Shown: positions 32,740 through 41,629, counted from the stretch's first letter. The stretch: 64,000 bases of DNA from Modestobacter marinus (GCF_011758655.1 NZ_JAAMPA010000001.1:2356001-2420000), one strand, 5' to 3'. Notes: generated by a model not told the origin, from the letters alone. Numbers and translations are program-made.

Positions 32740-34905
32740 TTGGCTCGACGAGGCCAGGCCCAGGCGGGCACCCGCCGGGGCGCCCCGCGCACCCAGCGAC
32801 GCGCGCGCAACCGCGACGACGGCGACCTGATCGCCGTGCTCGCCCGCACCGTCCGTGAGGTCGAGGCGGCCGCCCAGCGCGGCCGCGTGACGCCGTCCGT
32901 GCGCGCGAAGTTCCAGGTCGTGGCCCTGCTGGTGCGCGAGGAGCACGCCCGGGTCCGGGCGGAGCAGACCGGCAGCGACAGCCGCCGGGCCGAGCAGCTC
33001 AAGCGGCTGGACGGGATCGGGACGATCCTGGCCAAGACCGCCGTGCGGGACCCGGGCCTGCTCGCGCTCCTGGCCGAGGACGCGGTGGTGTCCGAGGCGG
33101 CCCGGTCGCTGAAGCGTGAGGTGCTGGAGTCCGTCGGGGTCGAGCCGCCCGCCGAGGAGGCCGCGCCGCGGGAGGCCACGGCCGCGCCCGTCGCCCCCGA
33201 ACGGCAGGTGGTCCCGCAGTCGGTCGTCTCGCGGCAGCTGGCCAACCCGTTCCTGGCCCCCGACTTCTCGGCCGTGCGGCCGGCTGCGCCCCGCCCGCGC
33301 CGCCTGGCCGGGTGGGAGCTGCTCGGCCCGCTGCTGAACTCCTTCGAGCGCGCGTCCGGGGGCGCCCCGGCGTGCCTGGACCTGCCGTTCCCGACCAGCC
33401 GGTTCACCCCGGCCGGGCTGGACCTGATGCCCCACCAGGGGCAGCTGGTCGCCGCGGCCGCCGCCGGCCACCGGACGTTCCTGCTGGCCGACGAGCCGGG
33501 CCTGGGCAAGACGGCGCAGGCACTGCTCGCCGCCGAGGCGGCGGACGCCTACCCGCTGCTCGTCGTCGTCCCGAACGTGGTGAAGACCAACTGGGCGCGC
33601 GAGGCCGGGCTCTGGGTGCCGCACCGCTCGGCCACCGTGATCCACGGCAACGGCGACACGATCGACGGCTTCGCCGACATCGTCGTCGTCAACTACGAGG
33701 TGCTGGACCGCCACGTGGGCTGGCTCGGCGACTTCGGCTTCGGCGGCATGGTCGTCGACGAGGCGCACTTCATCAAGAACAAGACCTCCCAGCGCTCCCA
33801 GCACGTGCTGGAGGTCTCCCAGCGGATCCGCTCCCGCAACCCGCGCCCGCTGCTGATGGCCCTCACCGGCACACCGCTGATCAACGACATCGAGGACTTC
33901 CGGGCCATCTGGCAGTTCCTCGGCTGGATCGACGACTCCAAGCCGCTCGCCGAGCTGATGGACGCGCTGGAGGAGACCGGGCTGACGCCCGCCGACCCCG
34001 GTTTCTACGGCGCCGCCCGCCGGTGCGTCATCGACCTGGGCATCGTCCGGCGCCGCAAGGTCGACGTGGCGGCCGACATCCCCGCGCGCCGGATCGCCGA
34101 CCTGCCGGTCGAGCTGGACGGACCGGCCGGGCGGTCCATCCGGGCCGCCGAGCGCGACCTCTCCCGCCGGCTGGTGAAGCGGTACGAGTCGGCGATCGCG
34201 GCCCGGGAGTCCGCCACCGTCGTCGAGGGCATCGACGCCGGCCTGGTGCGCCAGGTGGCCCGCTGGGAGCTGAAGGACGCCACCACGGCCAAGGCCGGGG
34301 AGAACGTGTTCAGCATGATGCGGCGGATCGGTGAGGCGAAGGCGGGCCTCGCCGCCGACTACGCGGCCCAGCTCGCGCGCAGCGCCGGCAAGGTCGTCTT
34401 CTTCGCCAAGCACATCGACGTCATGGACACCGCCGAGGAGGTCTTCACCAAGCAGGGCGTCCGGTACTCCTCGATCCGCGGCGACCAGACGCCGGGGGCG
34501 CGGCAGCGGAACATCGACGCGTTCGTCAACGACCCGGACGTCGCCGTCGCGGTCTGCTCGCTGACCTCCGCCGGCGTCGGGCTGAACCTGCAGGTCGCCT
34601 CCAACCTGGTGCTCGCCGAGCTGTCCTGGACCGACGCCGAGCAGACCCAGGCCATCGACCGGGCGCACCGGATCGGCCAGACCGAGCCGGTCACCGCCTG
34701 GCGGATCATCGCCGCGCAGACCATCGACGCCCGGATCGCCGAGCTGATCGACAGCAAGGCCGGTCTCGCGGCCCGCGCGCTGGACGGGTCCGACGAGGAG
34801 GTCGGGTCCTCGACCGACGTCCAGCTCGAGGCGCTCGTCGCCCTGCTGACCGAGGCGCTGGAGGCGGCAGCCGGGCCGGTGCCCGCGGCCGAGATCGCGC
34901 TCTGA
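32740..34905 (+). CDS. SNF2-family DEAD/H-box helicase
   Basis: 721 aa from TTG 32740, chosen because AGGAGG lies 4-5 nt upstream and the product then begins with a basic tail. Residues 1-190 are helical and charged with no named domain. The Snf2 motor follows: Walker A DEPGLGKTAQ, motif II DEAH (VVDEAHFIKN), LTGTPLIND and the helicase C-terminal RAHRIGQTEPV. These proteins translocate on duplex DNA and remodel or restart stalled structures. No nuclease or HNH domain is attached. It is flanked on both sides by initiator tRNA genes. Confidence 0.87.
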   Translation: MARRGQAQAGTRRGAPRTQRRARNRDDGDLIAVLARTVREVEAAAQRGRVTPSVRAKFQVVALLVREEHARVRAEQTGSDSRRAEQLKRLDGIGTILAKTAVRDPGLLALLAEDAVVSEAARSLKREVLESVGVEPPAEEAAPREATAAPVAPERQVVPQSVVSRQLANPFLAPDFSAVRPAAPRPRRLAGWELLGPLLNSFERASGGAPACLDLPFPTSRFTPAGLDLMPHQGQLVAAAAAGHRTFLLADEPGLGKTAQALLAAEAADAYPLLVVVPNVVKTNWAREAGLWVPHRSATVIHGNGDTIDGFADIVVVNYEVLDRHVGWLGDFGFGGMVVDEAHFIKNKTSQRSQHVLEVSQRIRSRNPRPLLMALTGTPLINDIEDFRAIWQFLGWIDDSKPLAELMDALEETGLTPADPGFYGAARRCVIDLGIVRRRKVDVAADIPARRIADLPVELDGPAGRSIRAAERDLSRRLVKRYESAIAARESATVVEGIDAGLVRQVARWELKDATTAKAGENVFSMMRRIGEAKAGLAADYAAQLARSAGKVVFFAKHIDVMDTAEEVFTKQGVRYSSIRGDQTPGARQRNIDAFVNDPDVAVAVCSLTSAGVGLNLQVASNLVLAELSWTDAEQTQAIDRAHRIGQTEPVTAWRIIAAQTIDARIAELIDSKAGLAARALDGSDEEVGSSTDVQLEALVALLTEALEAAAGPVPAAEIAL

Positions 34906-34953
34906 CCCCCCGCTGCAGGGGCCCCGAGGCGTGGGGTAGTGTTCTCCCTGCGA

Positions 34954-35030
34954 CGCGGGGTGGAGCAGCTCGGTAGCTCGCTGGGCTCATAACCCAGAGG
35001 TCACAGGTTCAAATCCTGTCCCCGCTACCA
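34954..35030 (+). tRNA. Initiator tRNA-fMet (CAT), copy 2
   Basis: 77 nt with encoded CCA. Identical to copy 1 except for two positions in the T-stem, which reads ACAGG/CCTGT; the two changes compensate each other. Same GGG/CCC anticodon stem and unpaired C1-T72. A TAGTGT box (34937-34942) lies upstream. Confidence 0.95.
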
Positions 35031-35032
35031 AC

Positions 35033-35071
35033 CGGAGGGCCCGGTCACCGTCATGGTGACCGGGCCCTCCG
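35033..35071 (+). terminator. Terminator after tRNA-fMet copy 2
   Basis: 17-bp perfect arms (35033-35049 and 35055-35071) with a 5-nt loop, followed by TCTGTGTG. Confidence 0.85.
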
Positions 35072-35152
35072 TCTGTGTGCGGCCGGCCGGTTGGGCAGAC
35101 TCTGGCTGCCACGGCCGGACACGGCAGCGCCGTACGACAGGAGGACCTCCAG

Positions 35153-36298
35153 ATGGACGCGGGACCGATGGCCGACGGGGCACAGCGATGGCCGGGGCAG
35201 GTCACCGAGCGCACCCTGGCCGACGGGCGGCCGATCCTCTACTTCGACGACGAGGCGACCGCCGGTCCGGTGCACGAGACGGCCGATGACCGTCCGCTGC
35301 TCGAGGCGCCGCGGGCCGGGGAGGTGCGCTACGACGTCCTCACCGGCGAGTGGGTGACGATCGCCGGGCACCGGATGAACCGCACCTTCCTGCCCAGCGC
35401 GGCCGACTGCCCGCTGGACCCGACCGTCGACCCGGCCCGCCCGACCGAGGTGCCCGACAGCGGGTACGACGTCGCGGTGTTCGCCAACCGGTTCCCGAGC
35501 TTCGCGCCGCTGACCGCCGGCCCGGTCGAGGGGGCACCCGCCGTCCCGTTCGGCCCGCCCGACGCCCCGGCGTACGGCCACTGCGACGTGGTGGTCTTCT
35601 CCAGCGACCACGACGCCGCCGTGGTGGACCTGCCCGCGGCCCGGATGCGGACGATCGTGGAGGCGTGGGCGCAGCGGACGGCGGCCCACTCGGCCGACCC
35701 CGGCGTGGCCGAGGTCTTCGTGTTCGAGAACAGCGGCCAGGAGATCGGGGTGACGCTGACCCACCCGCACGGGCAGGTCTACGCCTACCCCGTCGTCGCG
35801 CCGCGCACCGGCCAGCTGCTCGAGCAGGCCCGCCGGCACCGGGAGGCGACCGGGGGCAACCTGCTGGCCGACGTGCTCGCCGCCGAGCAGGCCGAGGGCA
35901 CCCGGGTCGTGCTGGCCGGCGAGCACTTCACCGCCTACGTGCCGCGGGCCGCCCGCTGGCCGGTGGAGGTGCACCTCGCGCCGCACCGCGACGTCCCCGA
36001 CCTGGCCGCGCTGGACGACGCCGAGCGCGCCGAGCTCGCGGAGGTCTACCAGGAGCTGCTGCGCCGGGTGAACCGCTTCCACCCGGGTGTGGACCAGGTG
36101 CCCTACATCTCCGGCTGGCACCAGGCGCCGACCGGTGCCGAGCGCGACCTGGGCCGGCTGCACCTGCAGCTGTTCTCGCTGCTCCGGGCGCCCGGGAAGC
36201 TGAAGTACCTGGCCGGCTCGGAGTCCGGCATGGGCGCCTGGATCAACGACACCACGCCGGAGCGGATCGCCGAGCGGTTGCGCGAGGTGGCCTCGTGA
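35153..36298 (+). CDS. galT: Galactose-1-phosphate uridylyltransferase
   Basis: 381 aa, Leloir pathway: exchanges UMP between UDP-glucose and galactose-1-phosphate. The catalytic HPH motif is in LTHPHGQVYAYP (about 203), with covalent uridylyl-His. HRDVPDL and the C-terminal SGWHQAPTG segment also fit. ATG 35153 has AGGAGG 8 nt upstream; ATG 35168 is possible. The stop overlaps the GTG of galK (GTGA), forming a galTK operon with no epimerase gene nearby. Confidence 0.93.
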   Translation: MDAGPMADGAQRWPGQVTERTLADGRPILYFDDEATAGPVHETADDRPLLEAPRAGEVRYDVLTGEWVTIAGHRMNRTFLPSAADCPLDPTVDPARPTEVPDSGYDVAVFANRFPSFAPLTAGPVEGAPAVPFGPPDAPAYGHCDVVVFSSDHDAAVVDLPAARMRTIVEAWAQRTAAHSADPGVAEVFVFENSGQEIGVTLTHPHGQVYAYPVVAPRTGQLLEQARRHREATGGNLLADVLAAEQAEGTRVVLAGEHFTAYVPRAARWPVEVHLAPHRDVPDLAALDDAERAELAEVYQELLRRVNRFHPGVDQVPYISGWHQAPTGAERDLGRLHLQLFSLLRAPGKLKYLAGSESGMGAWINDTTPERIAERLREVAS

Positions 36299-37458
36299 GC
36301 GGCGCGCGGTCGCAGGCCGACCTCGCGGTGGCCGAACTGCGGGCCACCTGGGGGAGCGGGCCGGACGGCGTCTGGACCGCGCCCGGCCGGGTCAACCTGA
36401 TCGGCGAGCACGTCGACTACAGCGGCGGCCGCTGCCTGCCCTTCGCGCTGACCCGGGTGACGGCGGCCGCCGTGCGCCGGCGGGACGACGACCGGGTGCG
36501 GATCAGCAGCACCGACCCGGACGCCGAGCCGTTCGAGGGGACGCTGGCCGCCCTGGGCCCCGGCGCGGTGTCCGGCTGGGCCGCCTACGCCGCCGGGACC
36601 CTGTGGTCGCTGCAGCAGGCCGGCGTCGAGGTGCCCGGCCTGGACCTGGCGGTCAGCAGCGACGTCCCGCTGGGCGCCGGGCTGTCCAGCTCGGCCTCGC
36701 TGGAGGCGGCGGTGGCGCTGTCGGCGGCCGAGCTGGCCGGCCGGAGCGACGACGAGCAGCTGCGGCACCTGCTGATCCAGGCCGCGATCCGGGCGGAGAA
36801 CGAGGTCGTGGGGGCCGGCACCGGCGGGATGGACCAGACGGTCGCCCTGCTGGCCGAGGAGGGCTCGGCCCTGCTCATCCACACCCGGGACTCCCGCACC
36901 GAGCCGGTGCAGCTGGGGCTGGCCGAGGCCGGTCTGGAGCTGATGGTCATCGACACCCGGGTCACCCACACGCTGGCCGACGGCCAGTACGCGCAGCGGC
37001 GCGCCGACTGCGACGAGGCGGCCCGGCAGCTCGGCCTGGAGTGGCTCAGCGACGCCACGCCGGCCGACGTCGAGCGGCTCACCGACCCACGGCTGCAGGC
37101 GCGCACCCGGCACGTGGTCACCGAGAACCAGCGGGTCGACGCGGTCGTCGAGCTGGTCCGGGCCGGGCGGGTGGCCGAGATCGGGCCGCTGCTCGACGGC
37201 TCGCACACCTCGCTGCGCGACGACTACGAGGTGTCGGCCGTGGAGCTCGACGTCGTCGTGGCGGCGGCCCGGGCGGCGGGCGCCCTCGGTGCCCGGATGG
37301 TCGGCGGCGGCTTCGGCGGCTCGGCGATCGCGCTGATCCGGTCCGCGGACGCCCCGGCGGTCGAGGAGGCGGTCGTGGCCGCCTGCCGCGAGCGGGAGCT
37401 GACCCTGCCCCGCGTCCTCACGGTCACCTCCGGCCCGGCGGCCCGCCGGCTGTCCTGA
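36295..37458 (+). CDS. galK: Galactokinase
   Basis: 387-aa GHMP kinase that phosphorylates galactose at C1. The galactokinase signature GRVNLIGEHVDYSGG is near residue 30, the ATP loop is PLGAGLSSSASLE, and the third GHMP motif is GARMVGGGFGGSAIAL. It is coupled to galT by a GTGA overlap and followed by a strong hairpin, so the operon ends here. Confidence 0.94.
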   Translation: MSGARSQADLAVAELRATWGSGPDGVWTAPGRVNLIGEHVDYSGGRCLPFALTRVTAAAVRRRDDDRVRISSTDPDAEPFEGTLAALGPGAVSGWAAYAAGTLWSLQQAGVEVPGLDLAVSSDVPLGAGLSSSASLEAAVALSAAELAGRSDDEQLRHLLIQAAIRAENEVVGAGTGGMDQTVALLAEEGSALLIHTRDSRTEPVQLGLAEAGLELMVIDTRVTHTLADGQYAQRRADCDEAARQLGLEWLSDATPADVERLTDPRLQARTRHVVTENQRVDAVVELVRAGRVAEIGPLLDGSHTSLRDDYEVSAVELDVVVAAARAAGALGARMVGGGFGGSAIALIRSADAPAVEEAVVAACRERELTLPRVLTVTSGPAARRLS

Positions 37459-37492
37459 GGGAGGGCCCCGTGCTCCCGCACGGGGCCCTCCC
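37459..37492 (+). terminator. Terminator after galTK
   Basis: 15-bp perfect arms (37459-37473 and 37478-37492), 4-nt loop, immediately after the galK stop. Confidence 0.8.
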
Positions 37493-37531
37493 CGGGGAAC
37501 ACCGCGGCCGTGGCGGGGGTTCGGGTGGGGC

Positions 37532-37819
37532 ATGGAGCCGACCGTCAGCAACTCGCCCGAGGACAGCCGCTACGAGATCCGGGACGGCGACCGCCTGCTC
37601 GGCGTCGCCGCCTACCAGCGCCGCGGTGACCAGGTGGTGTTCACCCACACCGAGGTCGAGAGCGACGCGGGGCACTCCGGCCTGGGCAGCACCCTGGTGC
37701 GCGCCGCACTGGACGACGTGCGCAGCCAGGGCGGCACCGTCGTCCCGATGTGCTCGTTCGTGCGGGGCTGGATCGAGCGGCACCCCGAGTACCGGGACCT
37801 GGTCGCCGCCGAAGCCTGA
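37532..37819 (+). CDS. Small GNAT-fold acetyltransferase (YjdJ-like)
   Basis: 95 aa. It shows the short GNAT core of the YjdJ/N-acetyltransferase-like family: HTEVESDAGHSGLGSTLVRAALDDVR, then CSFVRGWIERHPEY, ending LVAAEA. The acetyl-CoA loop is reduced to GLGSTL. Substrate unknown; small members of this family are thought to act on free or protein amines. It has its own short gap from galK and a weak ribosome binding site. Confidence 0.75.
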   Translation: MEPTVSNSPEDSRYEIRDGDRLLGVAAYQRRGDQVVFTHTEVESDAGHSGLGSTLVRAALDDVRSQGGTVVPMCSFVRGWIERHPEYRDLVAAEA

Positions 37820-37878
37820 GGCGGCATGGCCGCCGAGGCCGCTGCGGGCGCCGGGACGGCGCCTGGGAAGCTGAGGCC

Positions 37879-38751
37879 ATGCGTGTCCTGGTCACCGGTT
37901 GGTTCAGCTTCGACGAGGTGATCGCCACCATCGGTGACGAGCTGGGCGCCGACGCGGTGGTCGGCTGGCTCACCGAGGAGGGCATCGACCACGACGTCGC
38001 CTGGGCGCCCTACCTCCAGCGGGGCGCCTCCTGGCGCGACCTCGACCCGGCCGACTACACCCACCTGGTCTTCGTCAGCGGTCCGCTGTCGGACACCCCG
38101 CTGCTGCGGGAGCTGACCGAGGCGTTCGCCGCGGCCCAGCGGTGGGCGGTGAACGTCTCGGTGGTCTCCGACGCCGGGCGCGCGCTGTTCGACCGGGTCT
38201 GGGAGCGGGACGCCCCCGGCATCGCGCGGCCGGACCTGGCCATCGGCACCACCACCCCCGACGTCCCGGTCGTCGCCGTCGCCTTCGCCCCGCCGCAGGA
38301 GGAGTACGGCGACCGCAGCCGGGCCGCCCAGGTGCGGGCGGCGATCGAGAGCTGGCTGGGTGCCCGGGCCATCCCGTGGTTCGAGCTGACCATGGACCTG
38401 TACGAGAAGCCGCACGAGCGCTTCCCGCTGCAGGTCGAGGCGCTGGTCCGCCGGGCGGACGTGGTGGTCAGCATGCGGCTGCACGCGCTGGTCCTCGGCC
38501 TGGCGCACGACGTCCCGGTGATCGCCTGCGACGCGATCGTCGGTGGGGCCAAGGTGAGCGCCCAGGCCGCGGCGCTGGGCTGGCCGGTGGTGCTGCCCGC
38601 GGAGCAGGTCGACGCGAAGGCCCTCGACGCGGCGCTGGAGCACGCGCTGTCGGGCACGCTGACCGAGGAGCTGGCCGAGGCCCGGCGGCGGGGCGCGGCC
38701 GGCAACGCGGCGGCGCGCGAGTGGTTCGTCCGGGAGCTCGCCGGCGGGTGA
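37879..38751 (+). CDS. Polysaccharide pyruvyl transferase-family protein
   Basis: 290 aa. The N-terminal half looks like a Rossmann-type domain (MRVLVTGWFSFDEVIATIGDE), and the C-terminal half carries the family hallmark SMRLHALVLGLAHDVPVIA. The family transfers pyruvate ketals onto cell-surface sugars or, in distant members, has other roles. No sugar-biosynthesis genes adjoin it, so the substrate is open. ATG 37879 has only a weak GGGAAG upstream. Confidence 0.7.
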   Translation: MRVLVTGWFSFDEVIATIGDELGADAVVGWLTEEGIDHDVAWAPYLQRGASWRDLDPADYTHLVFVSGPLSDTPLLRELTEAFAAAQRWAVNVSVVSDAGRALFDRVWERDAPGIARPDLAIGTTTPDVPVVAVAFAPPQEEYGDRSRAAQVRAAIESWLGARAIPWFELTMDLYEKPHERFPLQVEALVRRADVVVSMRLHALVLGLAHDVPVIACDAIVGGAKVSAQAAALGWPVVLPAEQVDAKALDAALEHALSGTLTEELAEARRRGAAGNAAAREWFVRELAGG

Positions 38752-38760
38752 CGCGGGGTC

Positions 38761-38789
38761 TGTGACCCTGGTCACGGCTGGGCTAGCGT
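38761..38789 (+). promoter_or_regulatory. P450 operon promoter with CRP-like palindrome
   Basis: TGTGA-N6-TCACG (38761-38776, perfect GTGACC/GGTCAC core) sits just upstream of a TAGCGT -10 (38784-38789), over the place of the -35. The CRP consensus is TGTGA-N6-TCACA, so one base differs. Confidence 0.55.
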
Positions 38790-38828
38790 CGGGGCGCTGC
38801 GTCCCGTCGCCCGCCCTGGAGGCCGACC

Positions 38829-40103
38829 GTGAGCTCACCGACGCCGGACCTGGACACCGTCGACCTGTCCGACCGGACGTTCTGGGGCGCGCCGCCGGAG
38901 CAGCGGCACGCGGTGTACGACCAGTTGCGCCGCGAGCGTCCGTTCGCGTTCTTCGCCGAGCCGGTGATCCCCTACATCGAGCCCGGCCCCGGCTACCACG
39001 CGGTGACCCGGTACGCCGACGTCGAGGCGATCAGCTGCCGGCCGGCGCTGTTCTCCTCCGGCTCCGGCGCGGTGTCCATCGCCGACATGCCCCCGGACCT
39101 CAACGAGTTCTACGGCTCGCTGATCAGCATGGACGACCCCCGGCACGGCAAGATCCGCCGCATCGTGGCCAAGGCGTTCACGCCCCGCGTGCTGGAGGAC
39201 CTGGTGGGCAACGTGCAGGCGGTGGCCGACGACGTGGTCGCCCGCGCCCGGCGCACCGCCGAGGACGGCGACGGCACCATCGACGTGGTCGCCGACCTGG
39301 CCGCACCCATCCCGCTGCGGGTCATCTGCGACATGATGGGCATCCCGGACGACGACCGGGCGATGGTGCTGCAGCAGTCGAACGTCATCCTCTCCGGCGG
39401 CGACCCCGAGCTCGTGCAGAGCGAGGAGCAGATGGTCACCGCGTTCCTGAAGGCGGGGGAGGAGCTGGCCGGCCTGATGGCCCGGCTGGCCGCCGAGCGG
39501 CACGCGCACCCGGCCGACGACCTGACCACCGCGCTGGTCAGCACCGAGGTCGACGGCGAGCGGCTGACCCGCCAGGAGATCGCCTCGTTCTTCATCCTGC
39601 TGCTGGTCGCCGGCAACGAGACGACCCGCAACGCGATCTCCCAGGGGGTGCTCGCCCTGTCCGAGCACCCGGCCGAGCGGGACCGGTGGGCCGCCGACCC
39701 CGGCCTCACCCGCACCGCGGTGGAGGAGGTCGTGCGCTGGACCAGCCCGATCACCTGGATGCGGCGGACGGCGACCCAGGACGTCGAGCTGTCCGGGCAG
39801 TCCTTCCCGGCCGGGTCGAAGTTCCTGCTGTTCTACGGGGCCGCCAACCGCGACCCCGCCGTCTTCCCCGACCCGCACCGGTTCGACCTGGCCCGCGACC
39901 CGAACCCGCACGTCGGGTTCGGCTCCCGCGGTCCGCACTTCTGCCTGGGCGCGCACCTGGCCCGGCGGGAGATCGGCGTGGCGTTCCGGGCCTTCGCCGA
40001 CCAGCTGCCCGACCTCGAGGTGGTCGGGCCGCCGGCCCGGCTGGAGTCCTCCTTCGTCAACGGCCTCAAGCGGCTGCCGGCGCGGCTGACGAGGTGTCGA
40101 TGA
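38829..40103 (+). CDS. Cytochrome P450
   Basis: 424 aa. The haem-thiolate loop is FGSRGPHFCLGAHLARRE, the I-helix oxygen motif is VAGNETTRN, and the K-helix ExxR lies in VEEVVRWTSP. It looks close to the CYP124/CYP125/CYP142-like bacterial class acting on steroids, fatty or branched chains, but this is only an impression. The ferredoxin gene overlaps its stop (ATGA) and presumably supplies electrons; no reductase gene is nearby. The GTG start has CTGGAGG upstream. Confidence 0.9.
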   Translation: MSSPTPDLDTVDLSDRTFWGAPPEQRHAVYDQLRRERPFAFFAEPVIPYIEPGPGYHAVTRYADVEAISCRPALFSSGSGAVSIADMPPDLNEFYGSLISMDDPRHGKIRRIVAKAFTPRVLEDLVGNVQAVADDVVARARRTAEDGDGTIDVVADLAAPIPLRVICDMMGIPDDDRAMVLQQSNVILSGGDPELVQSEEQMVTAFLKAGEELAGLMARLAAERHAHPADDLTTALVSTEVDGERLTRQEIASFFILLLVAGNETTRNAISQGVLALSEHPAERDRWAADPGLTRTAVEEVVRWTSPITWMRRTATQDVELSGQSFPAGSKFLLFYGAANRDPAVFPDPHRFDLARDPNPHVGFGSRGPHFCLGAHLARREIGVAFRAFADQLPDLEVVGPPARLESSFVNGLKRLPARLTRCR

Positions 40104-40282
40104 CCCGGGTGGTGGTGGACCGGGAGGTCTGCATGAGCGCGGGGGTGTGCGAGATGGAGGCGCCGGAGGTGTTCCGGCTCGACGCCGACGGCGTGCTCCA
40201 GGTCGGCGAGCCGACCGACCTGACGGCCGTGGAGACCGCGGTGCGCGCCTGCCCGACCGGGGCACTTCAGCTGGTCGACTGA
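40100..40282 (+). CDS. [3Fe-4S] ferredoxin
   Basis: 60 aa. Cysteines are spaced for a single 3Fe-4S cluster: C-x5-C in EVCMSAGVC and the final C in RACPTGA. Such ferredoxins are encoded next to, and reduce, actinobacterial P450s. It starts inside the P450 stop (ATGA). Its 3' end overlaps the convergent glycosyltransferase by 16 nt. Confidence 0.92.
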   Translation: MTRVVVDREVCMSAGVCEMEAPEVFRLDADGVLQVGEPTDLTAVETAVRACPTGALQLVD

Positions 40283-41136
40283 CCCAGCGGTCGCAGCGCG
40301 GTGGCGAAGCGCCGCTCCACCTCGGCGGGCACCGGACGACGCCGGCGCAGCGCGGCCGGGAGCCGGCGGAGCACCCCGGCCAGGGCGGTGCGGGCCGCGG
40401 GGTCCCGTCCGGCGCGGGCCGCCAGCCGGCCGGTCGCGGCCAGCGCGACGGGCAGCGGGCGGCGCAGCCAGTCGACGAGGACGTCGTTGCGGGTCTGCAG
40501 CGCCCACCGGGCCGGGCTCGGCCGCTCGGGGCCGGCGGGGGCGTGCCAGGCGACGACGTCCTCGGCGAACACCAGCTGCCAGCCGGCGGCGGCCAGGTCG
40601 AGGGCGAGCAGGTGCTCCTCGCCGCCGAAGAAGAGGAACGGGGAGAAGCCCCCGACGGCCAGGAAGGCGTCCCGGCGGACGACGGCGGCGAACGCCGGGA
40701 AGCTCAGCACGTCCGGGCCGGCGGCGGAGCGGCCGAGGACCTCGGCGCGGTGCTTGCGGGTGACGGCGTCCTCGCTGCCGTCCCCGGCCAGCCGCACCCG
40801 GCCGACGACCACGGCCAGTTGCGGATGGGCGTCGAGCAGGTCGGCGGCCGCCTCGAGCGCACCGGGCTCCCACCAGGAGTCGTCGTCGGCGAAGGCCACG
40901 AGGTCGGTGGCGGCCCGCTGGACGCCGTGGTTGCGGGCGACCGCACCGGCGTTGGCGTCCAGCTCGACGACGTCGACCCGCGGGTGGGCGGCGCGGACGG
41001 CGTCCGCGGTGCCGTCGGTCGAGGCGTTGTCGACCACGATGACCGGTGGGCCGTCGGCGGAGTCGAGCCGGGCCAGCGAGTGCAGCAGGGACTCCCGCCG
41101 GTCCATGGTCGCGAGGACGACGCTGATGCGGGGCAC
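40267..41136 (-). CDS. GT2-family glycosyltransferase
   Basis: 289 aa, soluble. The GT-A nucleotide-binding fold begins ISVVLATMDRRESL, followed by VIVVDNASTDGT and the DxD-type metal motif FADDDSWW. GGEEHLLALDLAAAGW matches the acceptor-side motif. Sugar and acceptor are unknown; members build cell-wall or capsule glycans. GTG start. It is convergent with the ferredoxin gene and overlaps its end. Confidence 0.85.
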   Translation of the reverse strand: MPRISVVLATMDRRESLLHSLARLDSADGPPVIVVDNASTDGTADAVRAAHPRVDVVELDANAGAVARNHGVQRAATDLVAFADDDSWWEPGALEAAADLLDAHPQLAVVVGRVRLAGDGSEDAVTRKHRAEVLGRSAAGPDVLSFPAFAAVVRRDAFLAVGGFSPFLFFGGEEHLLALDLAAAGWQLVFAEDVVAWHAPAGPERPSPARWALQTRNDVLVDWLRRPLPVALAATGRLAARAGRDPAARTALAGVLRRLPAALRRRRPVPAEVERRFATALRPLGQSTS

Positions 41137-41205
41137 CGCTGTTGTCTACCGGGCGTCCCGGACGCCGGCCCCGGCAGGTGGGCGGCTGCGGGCCACGGTG
41201 CGGGC

Positions 41206-41321
41206 ATGGTGCTCGAGCACGCCCTGCTGACCGCCCGGGCCGGGAACAGGCGGCCTTCGCCGAGGCCCGGGGCGTCATCGCGGCAGCGACGGGCGCCCGG
41301 TCCCTGACCGTCCGACCGGGT
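41206..41321 (+). pseudogene. Remnant of an antibiotic-biosynthesis-monooxygenase (ABM) domain gene
   Basis: ATG 41206 opens MVLEHALLTARAG, then the frame is lost; the sense continues in another frame as EQAAFAEARGVIAA followed by ARSLTV. Joined, these match the start of ABM-domain proteins, which run about 100 aa. The rest is missing, so this is a frameshifted and truncated remnant between the GT2 and XRE genes. Confidence 0.6.
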
Positions 41322-41584
41322 CAGGCGGAGAGGGCGGCGCCGGTGTCGTCCAGCGTGTCGGCGAGCTGGTCCAGCGGGAGCCCCACGGCGCGGGCGAGGG
41401 CGGCGACGGTGAAGAACGCCGGGGTGGGCACCCGGCCGGACTCGATCTTGCGCAACGCCTCCAGGCTCACCCCGGAGGCGGCGGCGACCTCGGCCGGGGT
41501 CCGTGGCCCCCGGGCGGCGCGCAGCAGCGCGCCCAGCCGGCGACCGCGGTCGCGCTCCTCGGGGCTCAGCGGCGGGCGGACCAT
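41321..41584 (-). CDS. XRE-family transcriptional regulator
   Basis: 87 aa, essentially one helix-turn-helix domain: RTPAEVAAASGVSLEALRKIESGR is the HTH, and the C-terminal part (LARAVGLPLDQLADTL) completes the fold. Divergent from map with only 45 nt between starts. That gap holds a perfect palindrome suited as its operator. Similar XRE-map pairs occur in other actinobacteria. Confidence 0.85.
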   Translation of the reverse strand: MVRPPLSPEERDRGRRLGALLRAARGPRTPAEVAAASGVSLEALRKIESGRVPTPAFFTVAALARAVGLPLDQLADTLDDTGAALSA

Positions 41585-41600
41585 GGCCGTGATAGTAATA

Positions 41601-41618
41601 CCGGGATATCAATCCCGG
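41601..41618. promoter_or_regulatory. Palindromic operator between XRE gene and map
   Basis: CCGGGAT-ATCA-ATCCCGG, perfect 7-bp arms, inside the 45-nt divergent gap next to the AT-rich GATAGTAATA. Probable autoregulatory site of the XRE protein. Confidence 0.65.
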
Positions 41619-41629
41619 AAGGACTCCAG

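Noticed and set aside
40100-40282. A larger secondary-metabolite cluster around the P450, ferredoxin and GT2 genes
   Set aside because: No synthase, transporter or resistance gene accompanies them, and the GT2 gene is convergent and so not part of the operon.
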